64,000 nucleotides of DNA from NCBI GenBank assembly GCA_023458415.1, contig JAEWZO010000050.1, forward strand, positions 1 through 64,000, given 5' to 3'. Positions 25,414 through 33,648 of this stretch are shown piece by piece. Within the stretch, counting starts at the first letter, position 1, and every line of letters begins with the position of its first letter. The stretch is from Bacteroidota bacterium (lineage in GTDB: Bacteria; Bacteroidota; Bacteroidia; Flavobacteriales; Weeksellaceae). Below the pieces are notes generated by a model. The model saw only the letters and a program-made list of their open reading frames with translations, searched no databases and was not told the DNA's origin. Both the position numbers and the translations under genes were made by a program.

Positions 25414-25881
25414 TTACTCGCTATCACCGAAAGTAATTCCACCCATAACGTCTTCTGCAAGACGGGCAAAATCTTCCTCCGTTACCGAGATTACTTTTTC
25501 GTATTCTGCTTTATCCCAAATCTCGAAAAGTTCACCGGCGCTGGTCACCACAACTTCTTTGGTAAGATGCGCATACACCACAAGATCTTTTGAAATCTGG
25601 ATACGACCTACATTATCCGGCTCCACAGTTTTCACACCTGCCGTAAACATCCGAACGAAATCCGCATTCTTTTTAATGAAGCGGTTCAGCCCATTGATTT
25701 TCGACATTATTTTTTCCCAGGCATCCATCGGATACACTTCCAGACATGGCTGAAAGACAGAACGTTTAACCACGAAAGCATCGTCCCCAAAATTCTCCAT
25801 CTGCTTTGCCAGCGATGAAGGCAGTTTGAGACGGCCCTTGTCGTCTATTTTACATTCATATGTGCCGATGAAATTCTTCAT
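25414..25881 (-). CDS. mraZ: Transcriptional regulator MraZ
   Basis: AbrB-like DNA-binding protein that represses its own dcw operon in other bacteria. From the ATG at 25881 the product is 155 residues, the usual length, starting MKNFIGTYECKIDDKGRLKLP. Two SpoVT/AbrB-type repeats are visible: CKIDDKGRLKLPSSL near the N-terminus and VEPDNVGRIQISKDLV in the second half. An in-frame GTG at 25920 would place the start inside the operator and upstream of the -7 box, so I reject it. Tandem MraZ-type boxes lie 35-54 bases upstream, fitting autoregulation. Confidence 0.95.
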   Translation of the reverse strand: MKNFIGTYECKIDDKGRLKLPSSLAKQMENFGDDAFVVKRSVFQPCLEVYPMDAWEKIMSKINGLNRFIKKNADFVRMFTAGVKTVEPDNVGRIQISKDLVVYAHLTKEVVVTSAGELFEIWDKAEYEKVISVTEEDFARLAEDVMGGITFGDSE

Positions 25882-25887
25882 TTGGGA

Positions 25888-25895
25888 CAAATTTA
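25888..25895 (-). promoter_or_regulatory. -7 box of the mraZ promoter
   Basis: The minus strand reads TAAATTTG, a full match to TAnnTTTG, ending 6 bases before the mraZ ATG at 25881. The -33 region falls at about 25915-25918 and has no clear TTTG. Instead it is occupied by the operator repeats. The leader would be very short or absent. Confidence 0.5.
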
Positions 25896-25915
25896 TATAA
25901 TAATTTCTAAAGTTT

Positions 25916-25935
25916 CCCACTTTTTACCACTTTTT
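25916..25935 (-). promoter_or_regulatory. Tandem MraZ-type operator boxes
   Basis: On the minus strand two adjacent 10-base direct repeats read AAAAAGTGGT (25935-25926) and AAAAAGTGGG (25925-25916). MraZ in other bacteria binds GTGG-type boxes repeated every 10 bases upstream of its own gene. Here they sit 35-54 bases upstream of the mraZ start and cover the expected -33 region, a good position for repression. The adjoining 10-mers on either side do not repeat. Confidence 0.7.
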
Positions 25936-26080
25936 GCCTTAATGTGAATAACTTTTTGAATCAGCGCGTAATTATTTGATTTGATGATAATTAGAAAACA
26001 TTATGCATCAAAGAGATTTTTTATATAATTCTGATGATTTCTTTCAAGATTTATTTTATTTTTATGCAGAAGCAGAAATG

Positions 26081-26113
26081 TTGATTATTATTCTTGTTTA
26101 ATTTGTATTTTTG
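26081..26113 (+). promoter_or_regulatory. Promoter of the alpha/beta hydrolase gene
   Basis: TTG (26081-26083), 22 bases, then TATTTTTG (26106-26113), within the spacing seen for Flavobacterium promoters. The predicted start near 26119 leaves a short leader before the ATG at 26134. Confidence 0.5.
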
Positions 26114-26133
26114 CTATTGCTTTAAAGCATTTT

Positions 26134-26898
26134 ATGTTATTTAAGACTAAAAAAGAACGGAAATACGATTTCATTGAGAAAGGCGATGGTGAACCCATTG
26201 TTCTTCTTCAGGGATTAATGGGTGGACTGAGCAACTTCACCTCTCTTATTGATTATTTTTCGTCGCGAGGATATAAAGTTTACTTCCCTAATCTTCCGAT
26301 GTACGACCTTCCGATACTGAACACTAACCTGAACAGTATCGCAAAATTTGTTGCCAAGTTTATTGAGGACGAGGTGGGACAACCTGCAACTATCATTGGA
26401 AATTCCATGGGTGGTCATATTGGACTCATCCTAACTTTGGCCAGACCGGAATTAGTGAAGCACCTTGTACTTACCGGAAGCTCCGGACTTTATGAGCGTT
26501 CTTTTGGAGACAGTTTTCCAAGAAAAAGTGACCGCGACTATATTAAAAAGAAAGCTGAAGAAGTTTTTTACGATCCTTCTGTTGCGACCGAAGATTTGGT
26601 GGATGAAGTTTTTTCCATCGTGAACGACAGAGGAAAAGGTATAAAAACAGTAATGCTTGCGAGAAGCGCCATTAAACATAATATGGAAAAAGAACTTCAT
26701 AAAATTGAAGTTCCTACATGCATAATCTGGGGAAAACAGGATAATGTAACACCGCCGGAAGTTGCGATTGAAATGGACAGACTGATTCCTGATTCCGATC
26801 TTTTCTGGATGGATAAATGCGGACACGCAGCCATGATGGAAAAACCTGAAGAATTCAATAGAATACTTTTTGAATGGCTTAGCAAAAAAAAGAAATAG
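26134..26898 (+). CDS. Alpha/beta hydrolase
   Basis: A 254-residue cytosolic alpha/beta-hydrolase with the full catalytic set: nucleophile Ser91 in the elbow GNSMGG, Asp in IWGKQDNVTPP and His in DKCGHAAMMEKP. The oxyanion region is LQGLMGGLSNF. No signal peptide is seen. The fold includes carboxylesterases and C-C hydrolases, and the substrate cannot be assigned. It is divergent from mraZ and is followed by a weak GNRA-loop hairpin and then engB, so it may be partly cotranscribed with engB. Confidence 0.88.
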   Translation: MLFKTKKERKYDFIEKGDGEPIVLLQGLMGGLSNFTSLIDYFSSRGYKVYFPNLPMYDLPILNTNLNSIAKFVAKFIEDEVGQPATIIGNSMGGHIGLILTLARPELVKHLVLTGSSGLYERSFGDSFPRKSDRDYIKKKAEEVFYDPSVATEDLVDEVFSIVNDRGKGIKTVMLARSAIKHNMEKELHKIEVPTCIIWGKQDNVTPPEVAIEMDRLIPDSDLFWMDKCGHAAMMEKPEEFNRILFEWLSKKKK

Positions 26899-26928
26899 AA
26901 TGGAGGCGAAAGCTTCCATTTATTATTT
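26899..26928 (+). terminator. Weak terminator or processing hairpin after the hydrolase gene
   Basis: Arms 26899-26907 and 26912-26920 pair with one G-T wobble around a GAAA tetraloop. It is followed by an imperfect T tract, so termination is likely partial. Confidence 0.45.
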
Positions 26929-26942
26929 AAAGTAGAAATACC

Positions 26943-27563
26943 ATGGTAATTAAGACAGCAGAATTTGTAAAAAGCAGTGGGAAATGGCAGGAATGTCCGG
27001 AACCGACTTTGCCGGAATACGCATTTATCGGAAGATCGAATGTTGGAAAATCCTCCCTCATCAACGCGATGCTGAACCGAAAAGATTTGGCTAAAACTTC
27101 ACAAACACCTGGAAAAACTCAGCTAATCAATAGTTTTCTTATCAATGAAGACTGGTTCCTCACCGATTTGCCGGGATACGGATACGCAAAAGTTTCCAAA
27201 AGCTTGAGAAGAGATTTCGAGAAACTTATTACCAATTATATTCTGAACAGAAAAAATCTAGTGAATCTTTTTGTTTTGATTGATTCGCGACACTCACCAC
27301 AGAAAATTGACACCGAATTTCTGGAATGGTGTGGTGAAAACGGAATTCCATTTTCTATAGTCTTCACTAAAGCAGACAAACTGAAGCCGAATGCCGTAGC
27401 GGAAAACATCAATAAATACAAAACAGAACTGCTGAAAACCTGGGAAGAACTGCCGGAATGCTATGTCACTTCTGCAGAGAAGAAAACAGGAACAGATGAA
27501 ATCCTTGAATTTATTTCTGTAACCAACGATTTCTTAAAGAAAAACCACGTAAACTTTTCGTAA
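26943..27563 (+). CDS. engB: Ribosome biogenesis GTPase EngB (YihA/YsxC)
   Basis: Circularly ordinary TRAFAC GTPase needed for large-subunit assembly. The 206-residue protein has G1 GRSNVGKS (30-37), the G2 region SQTPGKTQLIN, G3 DLPGYGYAKV, G4 FTKADKL and G5 TSAEKKTG. The opening AEFVKSSGKWQECPEP is typical of the family. The last base of its stop is shared with the ATG of the GNAT gene (TAATG), so the two are coupled. Confidence 0.96.
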   Translation: MVIKTAEFVKSSGKWQECPEPTLPEYAFIGRSNVGKSSLINAMLNRKDLAKTSQTPGKTQLINSFLINEDWFLTDLPGYGYAKVSKSLRRDFEKLITNYILNRKNLVNLFVLIDSRHSPQKIDTEFLEWCGENGIPFSIVFTKADKLKPNAVAENINKYKTELLKTWEELPECYVTSAEKKTGTDEILEFISVTNDFLKKNHVNFS

Positions 27564-28012
27564 TGAAAAATGTGAAATGGAAAATTAAAAATTTCTCCGA
27601 ACTAAACATCGAAGAACTTTATAACATTCTTAAGGCAAGACAGGAGGTTTTTGTGGTTGAACAGACTTGTCCCTATCTTGACGCAGACGGATCAGATGAA
27701 TATGCTACACACATTTGGGCAGAAAAAGATGGCAGAATTATCGCTTATTGTCGAGTTTTTAATAAAGGAATTAAATATCCCGAAGCATCTATAGGCAGGG
27801 TTTTAACTTCTAAAGAAGCAAGAAAATCAGGATTAGGAAAAACACTGATGCATATTGCAGTAAATACAATTTCTGCAAAGTTCCACACAGATGCTATCCG
27901 AATATCGGCGCAAGACTACCTGCTTCAGTTTTATTCGGAACTTGGTTTCACTGACACAGGAAAGAAATATCTTGAAGATGATATACCGCATACAGAAATG
28001 CTGCGCAAATAA
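27563..28012 (+). CDS. GNAT family acetyltransferase, ElaA-like
   Basis: A 149-residue single-domain N-acetyltransferase. ElaA-family landmarks are the start KNFSELNIEELYNILKARQEVFVVEQ, the CPYLDADGSDEYATHIW segment and the acetyl-CoA loop region IGRVLTSKEARKSGLGKTLM, followed by FYSELGFTDTGKKYLEDDIPHTEM. ElaA proteins are of uncertain substrate. The ATG overlaps the engB stop by one base. No terminator is clear downstream, but a promoter for the next gene follows within 70 bases. Confidence 0.88.
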   Translation: MKNVKWKIKNFSELNIEELYNILKARQEVFVVEQTCPYLDADGSDEYATHIWAEKDGRIIAYCRVFNKGIKYPEASIGRVLTSKEARKSGLGKTLMHIAVNTISAKFHTDAIRISAQDYLLQFYSELGFTDTGKKYLEDDIPHTEMLRK

Positions 28013-28075
28013 CAATCTCAAGTAATCATATTTTCTTTAAAATCATTTGAGAAGACTCAAAAAACAATCAAAATG

Positions 28076-28107
28076 TTTGCTCAATACTCAAAGAATATTT
28101 ACTTTTA
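28076..28107 (+). promoter_or_regulatory. Promoter of the T9SS cargo gene
   Basis: TTTG (28076-28079), 20 bases, then TACTTTTA (28100-28107), matching TAnnTTTG at seven of eight positions. The leader to the ATG at 28134 would be about 20 bases. Confidence 0.5.
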
Positions 28108-28133
28108 CATCAAATCTAAATATTTAACTCATT

Positions 28134-29492
28134 ATGAAAAAACTTTTACTTTCTAGTTTAGCACTATTATCAGTAGCTGCATTTGCACAAAACTCTTGGA
28201 CAGATCAGGCTACAAATTTCCCTGCTAACTTTGGTGTAGACGAGATTTGCATTGTAGACGCCAATACAGTTTGGACTTTCGCTTATGACGGAAGCGGAGC
28301 AGGTACTTATCCAAAAATTGTATCTAAAACAACTAACGGTGGAACCACGTGGACTACAGCTAATATTACCGGTCCTGGTGTTAATGCTTTGATTTCGGAT
28401 CTTCACGCTGTTGACGGGAATACTGCATGGGTAGTAACTGCACCAAGCAGTGCAGGTACCAACGCTAACAGAATCTGGAAAACTACTGATGGTGGAGCAA
28501 CATGGACACAACAAACCAGCGGATATACTTCTGCATCGTTTGCTAACCATATTTACTTCTGGGATGCTAATAACGGATGGACAAGTGGCGATCCAAAACC
28601 AGTGGGCGGTTCATTTGAAATGTACAAAACTTCTAACGGCGGTGCAACATGGACAGCGGTTCCAAATGTAATTTCTGCGTTTAATGGTGATGAATTTACT
28701 TACGTAGGTATGAAAGAAGTTGTAGGTGACAACATGTGGGTAGGTACTTCTCTTGGTCGTATCCTTAAATCTACAGACAGAGGAAATACTTGGGAAGCTC
28801 TCTTTTCACCGGCACTTGACTTTGGTGGTGTAATTACGGAAGGATCAGCTGCACACCTTGCAATGAAAGATGCTAACAACGGTCTTCTTATTGCAGTTGA
28901 TGGACAAGTAACTGGAGGAACACCTTCAGCGATGCTTTATTCAACCATTGACGGCGGTGCAAACTGGGAGTTTGTTGAACCAGTTGGTCCATGGTATTTT
29001 GGAGATATTACTTATGTTCCCGGTACAGAGAACACTTATGTTTCAACGGGAATTAATGCAGGAGCACCAGCTTATATGGGTTCTTCTTACTCAACAGACG
29101 GCGGACTAACTTGGACAGCGATTGACGCAGAAGAACAAAGAGGAACAGTACAGTTCCTGAATCCAACAACAGGTTGGGCTGGACAGTTCAGTAACGGTCC
29201 TGGTGGAACAACTGGTATTCTTAAATTCAACGGTAACCTAAATCTTTCTGTATCTGATGCTTCTGTGAAGTCTGCACTTAAAGTGTACCCTAATCCAGCT
29301 GCTGATATTGTAACTGTAAAAGCTGAGAAAGCTATTAAAGGTGTAACAGTAATTGATCTTACAGGTAAGAAAGTTCAGTCTTTCAAAGCTGATGAGCAGA
29401 TTAACGTTTCACGTCTTGCAAAAGGAGTTTACATCCTTCAGGTGCTTTACGGTGATGGTGCTGTAGAAAACACAAAACTTATCAAGAAATAA
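28134..29492 (+). CDS. T9SS-exported beta-propeller protein with type A sorting domain
   Basis: A 452-residue secreted protein. It has a Sec signal (MKKLLLSSLALLSVAAFAQ), then at least six Asp-box repeats of sialidase/BNR type (TTNGGTTW, TTDGGATW, TSNGGATW, STDRGNTW, TIDGGANW, STDGGLTW) that build a propeller. The last 75 or so residues form a type A C-terminal sorting domain (LKVYPNPAADIVTV, VIDLTGKKVQSF, INVSRLAKGVYILQV, TKLIKK), the signal for type IX secretion. It is probably cell-surface attached or released. No catalytic residues can be assigned, and no sortase or Por gene is in the window. Confidence 0.9.
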   Translation: MKKLLLSSLALLSVAAFAQNSWTDQATNFPANFGVDEICIVDANTVWTFAYDGSGAGTYPKIVSKTTNGGTTWTTANITGPGVNALISDLHAVDGNTAWVVTAPSSAGTNANRIWKTTDGGATWTQQTSGYTSASFANHIYFWDANNGWTSGDPKPVGGSFEMYKTSNGGATWTAVPNVISAFNGDEFTYVGMKEVVGDNMWVGTSLGRILKSTDRGNTWEALFSPALDFGGVITEGSAAHLAMKDANNGLLIAVDGQVTGGTPSAMLYSTIDGGANWEFVEPVGPWYFGDITYVPGTENTYVSTGINAGAPAYMGSSYSTDGGLTWTAIDAEEQRGTVQFLNPTTGWAGQFSNGPGGTTGILKFNGNLNLSVSDASVKSALKVYPNPAADIVTVKAEKAIKGVTVIDLTGKKVQSFKADEQINVSRLAKGVYILQVLYGDGAVENTKLIKK

Positions 29493-29522
29493 TTCAGTTT
29501 ACACAAACTGATTAATAAGAAT

Positions 29523-29550
29523 GGATGAGCGTTGCTCATCCTTTTTTTTT
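29523..29550 (+). terminator. Terminator of the T9SS cargo gene
   Basis: GGATGAGC (29523-29530), loop GTT, GCTCATCC (29534-29541), followed by a run of nine T. Confidence 0.92.
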
Positions 29551-29614
29551 ATTGACATCTTAAAAAGCAGTTTCAAAGGAATTTCTTAAATTAGCGCTAC
29601 TAAATATTTTATAA

Positions 29615-31753
29615 ATGAAAAGAATATTCTTATTGCTCACATTCATGCTGAGTTTCCTTCAGGTTAAAGCTGATGAAGGAATGTGGCTTTTGATGCTTAT
29701 CAAAAGACTTAATGGTGTAGACATGCAAAAACAGGGGCTAAAACTCACTCCCGAAGAAATTTACTCGGTAAATAACTCCAGCTTAAAAGATGCTATTGTG
29801 CAGTTTGGAGGTGGATGTACCGCTGAAATGGTTTCAAAAGAAGGTTTGCTTTTCACCAACCACCATTGTGGTTACGGTAATATTGCAGCACTTTCAACAC
29901 CGGAAAAAGACCACCTTACCAACGGTTTCTGGGCAATGAAAAAAAGCGAAGAAATACCTGCACCAGGTCTTTCTGTCAGATTTTTGGTTAGAATGGATGA
30001 TGTTACACAGAGAATCAACTCCAAACTGAGCGACCAAATGACTGCAGAACAGAGAAAAGAAGTAACTGATGCAGAATACAAAAAAATCCAGGATGAAAAC
30101 TCTGAAAACGGAAAATATACCGTAGTAGTAAGAGATTTCTTCAACGGGAATGAATTCTACTATTTCGTTTATCAGGATTACAAAGATGTTCGTTTGGTAG
30201 GAACTCCACCAAATGCTTTAGGTAAATTTGGTGGTGATACTGATAACTGGGAATGGCCACGTCACACTGCAGATTTCTCTGTTTTCAGAGTATACGCTGA
30301 TGCAGGAAACAACCCTGCAGAATATTCCCCTAACAACGTCCCAATGAAGCCTAAACATGCGCTTCCAATCTCACTAAAAGGATACAAACCTGGAGATTTT
30401 GCCATGATTCTTGGTTTCCCTGGAAGAACTAACCGTTACCTGACTTCTTTCGGTATCGAGCAGATGGTACAGAAAGATTATCCGGCTTGGGTAGAAGCTT
30501 CAAAAGTAGCGATGGATGTGATGAAAAAACACATGGATCAGGATCAGGCAACGAAACTGAACTACGCATCTCAGTACGCTTCTGTAGCTAACTACTGGAA
30601 AAACAGACAGGGAACTATTGATGCGGTAAATACCAACGGCACAATCGCCGACAAACAGGCATTGGAAGAAAGTTTCCAAACATGGGCTTTACTTCCTGCA
30701 AACGAAGCAAAATACGGTAGCGTTCTTGCCAACATCAAAGCAAACTATGCGCAGATGTCCGACAGAAACGTTGAAAGAAACTACGCTTCACAATTGCAGA
30801 GAAATGCTAAATATCTTGCTGTTGCTTATCAGTTAGGCTCACTTCTGAAAACGTATGCAGACCAGGATGCTGCGGGACAGGCTCAGATGAAAACAAGAGT
30901 TACAGATGCTATCAACAGAGTTTATGAAAAATTCAACGTTAAACTGGAAGGTGAAATGCTGAATTCGATGGTGAATCTTTACAAACAAAGAGTAAACAAA
31001 GACGTTGCTTCACCAACTTTACAGGCTGTTGATGCACACAACCTTTCTAATGTAGCGTACTCTTCTATTTTTGCAAACAAAGAATCGGTAATGCACTTTG
31101 CCAACAATCCGGACAGACTGAAAATTGATGCAGATCCACTGAAGAAAATTGCAGACGGATTTTTCAACGACCAGAAACTGATGGGAGAAAAATTCTCTAA
31201 AATTGATGCAGCATTTGCAGCAAACAGCAGAGTTTTCCTTGATGGATTAAGAAAATCGATGCCGAACAAAAATTTCTATCCTGATGCTAATTCAACAATG
31301 AGACTTACAGGAGGAAGCATTGATACTCTTCCACTAAGAAGTGACAGACAATACCATGGTATTTCTGAAAAGGACAACTACTACACAGAAATTAACGGGA
31401 TGGTTGCCAAATACAAAAAAGGAGATGAAGAATTTGATCTTCCGCAGGATTTCCTTGATTTGGTGAAGAGAAAAGATTTCGGACAATATAAAGACAAAAA
31501 AGGATTTATGCCTGTAAACTTCCTTTCTAACAATGATATCACGGGTGGAAACTCTGGTTCTCCGGTTCTTGACGGACACGGACGTCTAATCGGTCTTGCT
31601 TTCGACGGAAACTCTGAAGCATTAAGCGGTGATATCGTTTTCGAACCGAAGTGGCAAAAAACCATTAACGTAGACGTAAGAATGGTACTTTGGATTATTG
31701 AAAAATACGGAAAAGCAGGTCACCTGATCAGCGAAATGCAGATTGTAAAATAA
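29615..31753 (+). CDS. S46 family dipeptidyl peptidase, DPP7-like
   Basis: Periplasmic serine exopeptidase releasing N-terminal dipeptides, important for growth on peptides. The 712-residue preprotein has a signal peptide (cleavage near VKA-DEG), the catalytic His in TNHHCGYG (His83/84) and the nucleophile Ser647 in GGNSGSPV. Eighteen residues after the Ser is Gly665 (FDGN). The equivalent position is Gly in DPP7, which prefers hydrophobic P1 residues, and Arg in DPP11, which prefers Asp/Glu. The length is normal for S46. It is a single gene between two terminators. Confidence 0.92.
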   Translation: MKRIFLLLTFMLSFLQVKADEGMWLLMLIKRLNGVDMQKQGLKLTPEEIYSVNNSSLKDAIVQFGGGCTAEMVSKEGLLFTNHHCGYGNIAALSTPEKDHLTNGFWAMKKSEEIPAPGLSVRFLVRMDDVTQRINSKLSDQMTAEQRKEVTDAEYKKIQDENSENGKYTVVVRDFFNGNEFYYFVYQDYKDVRLVGTPPNALGKFGGDTDNWEWPRHTADFSVFRVYADAGNNPAEYSPNNVPMKPKHALPISLKGYKPGDFAMILGFPGRTNRYLTSFGIEQMVQKDYPAWVEASKVAMDVMKKHMDQDQATKLNYASQYASVANYWKNRQGTIDAVNTNGTIADKQALEESFQTWALLPANEAKYGSVLANIKANYAQMSDRNVERNYASQLQRNAKYLAVAYQLGSLLKTYADQDAAGQAQMKTRVTDAINRVYEKFNVKLEGEMLNSMVNLYKQRVNKDVASPTLQAVDAHNLSNVAYSSIFANKESVMHFANNPDRLKIDADPLKKIADGFFNDQKLMGEKFSKIDAAFAANSRVFLDGLRKSMPNKNFYPDANSTMRLTGGSIDTLPLRSDRQYHGISEKDNYYTEINGMVAKYKKGDEEFDLPQDFLDLVKRKDFGQYKDKKGFMPVNFLSNNDITGGNSGSPVLDGHGRLIGLAFDGNSEALSGDIVFEPKWQKTINVDVRMVLWIIEKYGKAGHLISEMQIVK

Positions 31754-31771
31754 TCTTCAGTAATAAATATT

Positions 31772-31798
31772 AAAGACCGCTCGATTTTAGCGGTCTTT
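31772..31798. terminator. Bidirectional terminator between the S46 peptidase and msrA
   Basis: Arms AAAGACCGCT (31772-31781) and AGCGGTCTTT (31789-31798) are perfect, with a 7-base loop, between convergent genes. Confidence 0.88.
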
Positions 31799-31820
31799 TA
31801 GTTTTATTGAGTTTAATTAA

Positions 31821-32462
31821 TTATTCTTCAAGCATTCCCAAAGCACCGTAATGCTTTTTGAATTTTGCAATCTTTGGTCCAACAACCGCCGAACAGTATG
31901 GCTGTGTAGGATTTTCATTATAATAACCTTGGTGATAATCTTCCGCAGGCCAAAATTTTTCGAATGGTGCCAATTCCGTTACATACTTTCCATTCCATTT
32001 ATCGGAAGACTCAGAAACTCTGATGGCTTCTTCTGCTTTCTGTTTTTCTGTTTCATCCTTATAGAAAATTACCGATCTGTATTGGGTTCCGATATCGTTT
32101 CCCTGTCTGTTCAACTGAGTAGGATCGTGAAGGAAAAAGAAAACATCCATCAACTGTTCGTATGAAATGATATTTGGGTCATAGGCAATTTGAACCACTT
32201 CAGCATGGCCCGTTTCACCTGAGCAAACTTCTTCGTAAGTTGGGTTAGTAGTATGACCACCGGAATATCCCGACACAGCAACATCGACACCTTTCAGCAT
32301 ATTAAAGCAGCTTTCTACACACCAGAAACAACCGCCCCCGAAAGTGATGTATTCTAAATTATTTTTGTCCATTATTATTTTTTCATTTTTAGATTTGTTG
32401 GTATCCTGTCCGTTGCAGGAAGCCATTAAAAAACTTATCAAAAATACTAAAATCCTGTTCAT
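31821..32462 (-). CDS. msrA: Peptide-methionine (S)-S-oxide reductase, lipoprotein form
   Basis: Repairs methionine-S-sulfoxide in proteins using thioredoxin-type reductants. The 213-residue protein has a lipoprotein signal with lipidated Cys16 (FLMASC), then the MsrA domain with the active site GGGCFWCVE (catalytic Cys45), SGYSGG, EVVQIAYDP, FFFLHDPTQLNRQGND and the C-terminal resolving Cys in QPYCS. The lipobox implies export to the periplasm side, unlike cytosolic MsrA. It is downstream of the ROK gene by 69 bases on the same strand. Confidence 0.93.
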   Translation of the reverse strand: MNRILVFLISFLMASCNGQDTNKSKNEKIIMDKNNLEYITFGGGCFWCVESCFNMLKGVDVAVSGYSGGHTTNPTYEEVCSGETGHAEVVQIAYDPNIISYEQLMDVFFFLHDPTQLNRQGNDIGTQYRSVIFYKDETEKQKAEEAIRVSESSDKWNGKYVTELAPFEKFWPAEDYHQGYYNENPTQPYCSAVVGPKIAKFKKHYGALGMLEE

Positions 32463-32531
32463 TGCTATTTTTGTTAAAAATAAAGCGCAAACCGATGGCT
32501 GCGCTTCAATATTTCGTCAGTTAAAAAACAG

Positions 32532-33500
32532 TCACTTTTCCCAAACCAGCGCACTGGCTCCTAAAATGGCAGCATCAGCTTCATTCAATTCACTGAAAAC
32601 CAATTTTACCTTTCCTCTGAAAATAGGCAATAAATTACGCTCCATGTGCAGTTTCGTAGGCTTCAGGATGAAATCTCCTGCTTTGATTACTCCACCAAAA
32701 AGAAGAATCGCTTCCGGTGATGAAAACATCACAAAATTAGCTAGAGCTTCACCCAATTTCTGTCCTGTATAACGGAAAACCTCAATCGCAGTCGGATCTC
32801 CCTGAAGCGCACATTCATGCACAACTTTGGAATCAATCTCATCTTCCGGATAATTATTAAGCATAGAATTCGGAAATTCTGCACGCATTTTTTTTGCGGT
32901 AATCGCAATTCCGGTTGCAGAAGCATAAGCTTCCAACGAACCTTCTGAACCTGTACTCCAGTGTTTTCTTCCGTTTGGCTTTACAATAGTATGTCCCAAC
33001 TCTCCGGCGAAACCGTCGTGACCATACACCAGATTTCCACCGCAAACAATTCCGCTTCCAACGCCGGTTCCCAAAGTAATCATAATGAAATCTTTCATTC
33101 CGCGGGCTGCGCCGAACATCATTTCACCCAAAGCCGCCGCATTCGCATCGTTGGTCATTTTGCACGGAACTCCGAACTTTTCAGTCATCAACTCAGCAAA
33201 TGGAACGACACCTTTCCAGTTTAGATTCGGAGCCTGTTCAATAGTTCCCCGAAAATAATTAGCGTTAGGTGCTCCTACTCCAATTCCGTCGAATGTTTTT
33301 TCGCTGCAATGTTTTTTCAATATCGGATCTACTTTATCGTAAAGCGCATCAATAAAATCCTGAACCTCCTCGTAATCGTCGGTTTTTAAACTTCCTTTCT
33401 CCAATATTTCTCCGCGGTGATTCACCAAACCGTATTTCGTATTGGTACCTCCGATATCAATTCCCAGCGCCACCTGTTTCGACAAATCTATTAAAGCCAT
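32532..33500 (-). CDS. ROK family sugar kinase lacking the zinc-binding cysteines
   Basis: A 322-residue ROK protein without a DNA-binding domain, so a kinase (glucokinase or related hexokinase) and not a repressor. It has the phosphate motif LGIDIGGTNTKYGLV near residue 12, the catalytic-Asp region KMTNDANAAALGE and the GTGVGSGIV loop. The family zinc site, normally CxCGxxGCxE, reads HWSTGSEGSLE here. All three Cys are replaced, although the upstream GH of GELGHT is kept. I checked this in the DNA and the frame is intact. It precedes msrA. The substrate is not certain. Confidence 0.85.
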   Translation of the reverse strand: MALIDLSKQVALGIDIGGTNTKYGLVNHRGEILEKGSLKTDDYEEVQDFIDALYDKVDPILKKHCSEKTFDGIGVGAPNANYFRGTIEQAPNLNWKGVVPFAELMTEKFGVPCKMTNDANAAALGEMMFGAARGMKDFIMITLGTGVGSGIVCGGNLVYGHDGFAGELGHTIVKPNGRKHWSTGSEGSLEAYASATGIAITAKKMRAEFPNSMLNNYPEDEIDSKVVHECALQGDPTAIEVFRYTGQKLGEALANFVMFSSPEAILLFGGVIKAGDFILKPTKLHMERNLLPIFRGKVKLVFSELNEADAAILGASALVWEK

Positions 33501-33591
33501 TATGTTTTGAAATTAAGACAATAAATTTAATAAAAATTTAATATTTGTGCGCTGTATCCATGTGTAAATTATATCAGTAAATGCCAAAAAC

Positions 33592-33619
33592 AAAAAACTT
33601 CCCCTAAAAGAGGAAGTTT
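33592..33619 (-). terminator. Terminator of secA
   Basis: Arms AAACTTCC (33595-33602) and GGAAGTTT (33612-33619) form a hairpin. On the minus strand it runs into six T (33597-33592). Confidence 0.75.
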
Positions 33620-33648
33620 CATATTTAGTAATGATCTTAACTTAAAAC

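Noticed and set aside
25882..25920. Extended mraZ start at 25920
   Set aside because: The extra 13 residues lie over the promoter and operator. MraZ normally starts at MKNFIGTYECK-like sequence.
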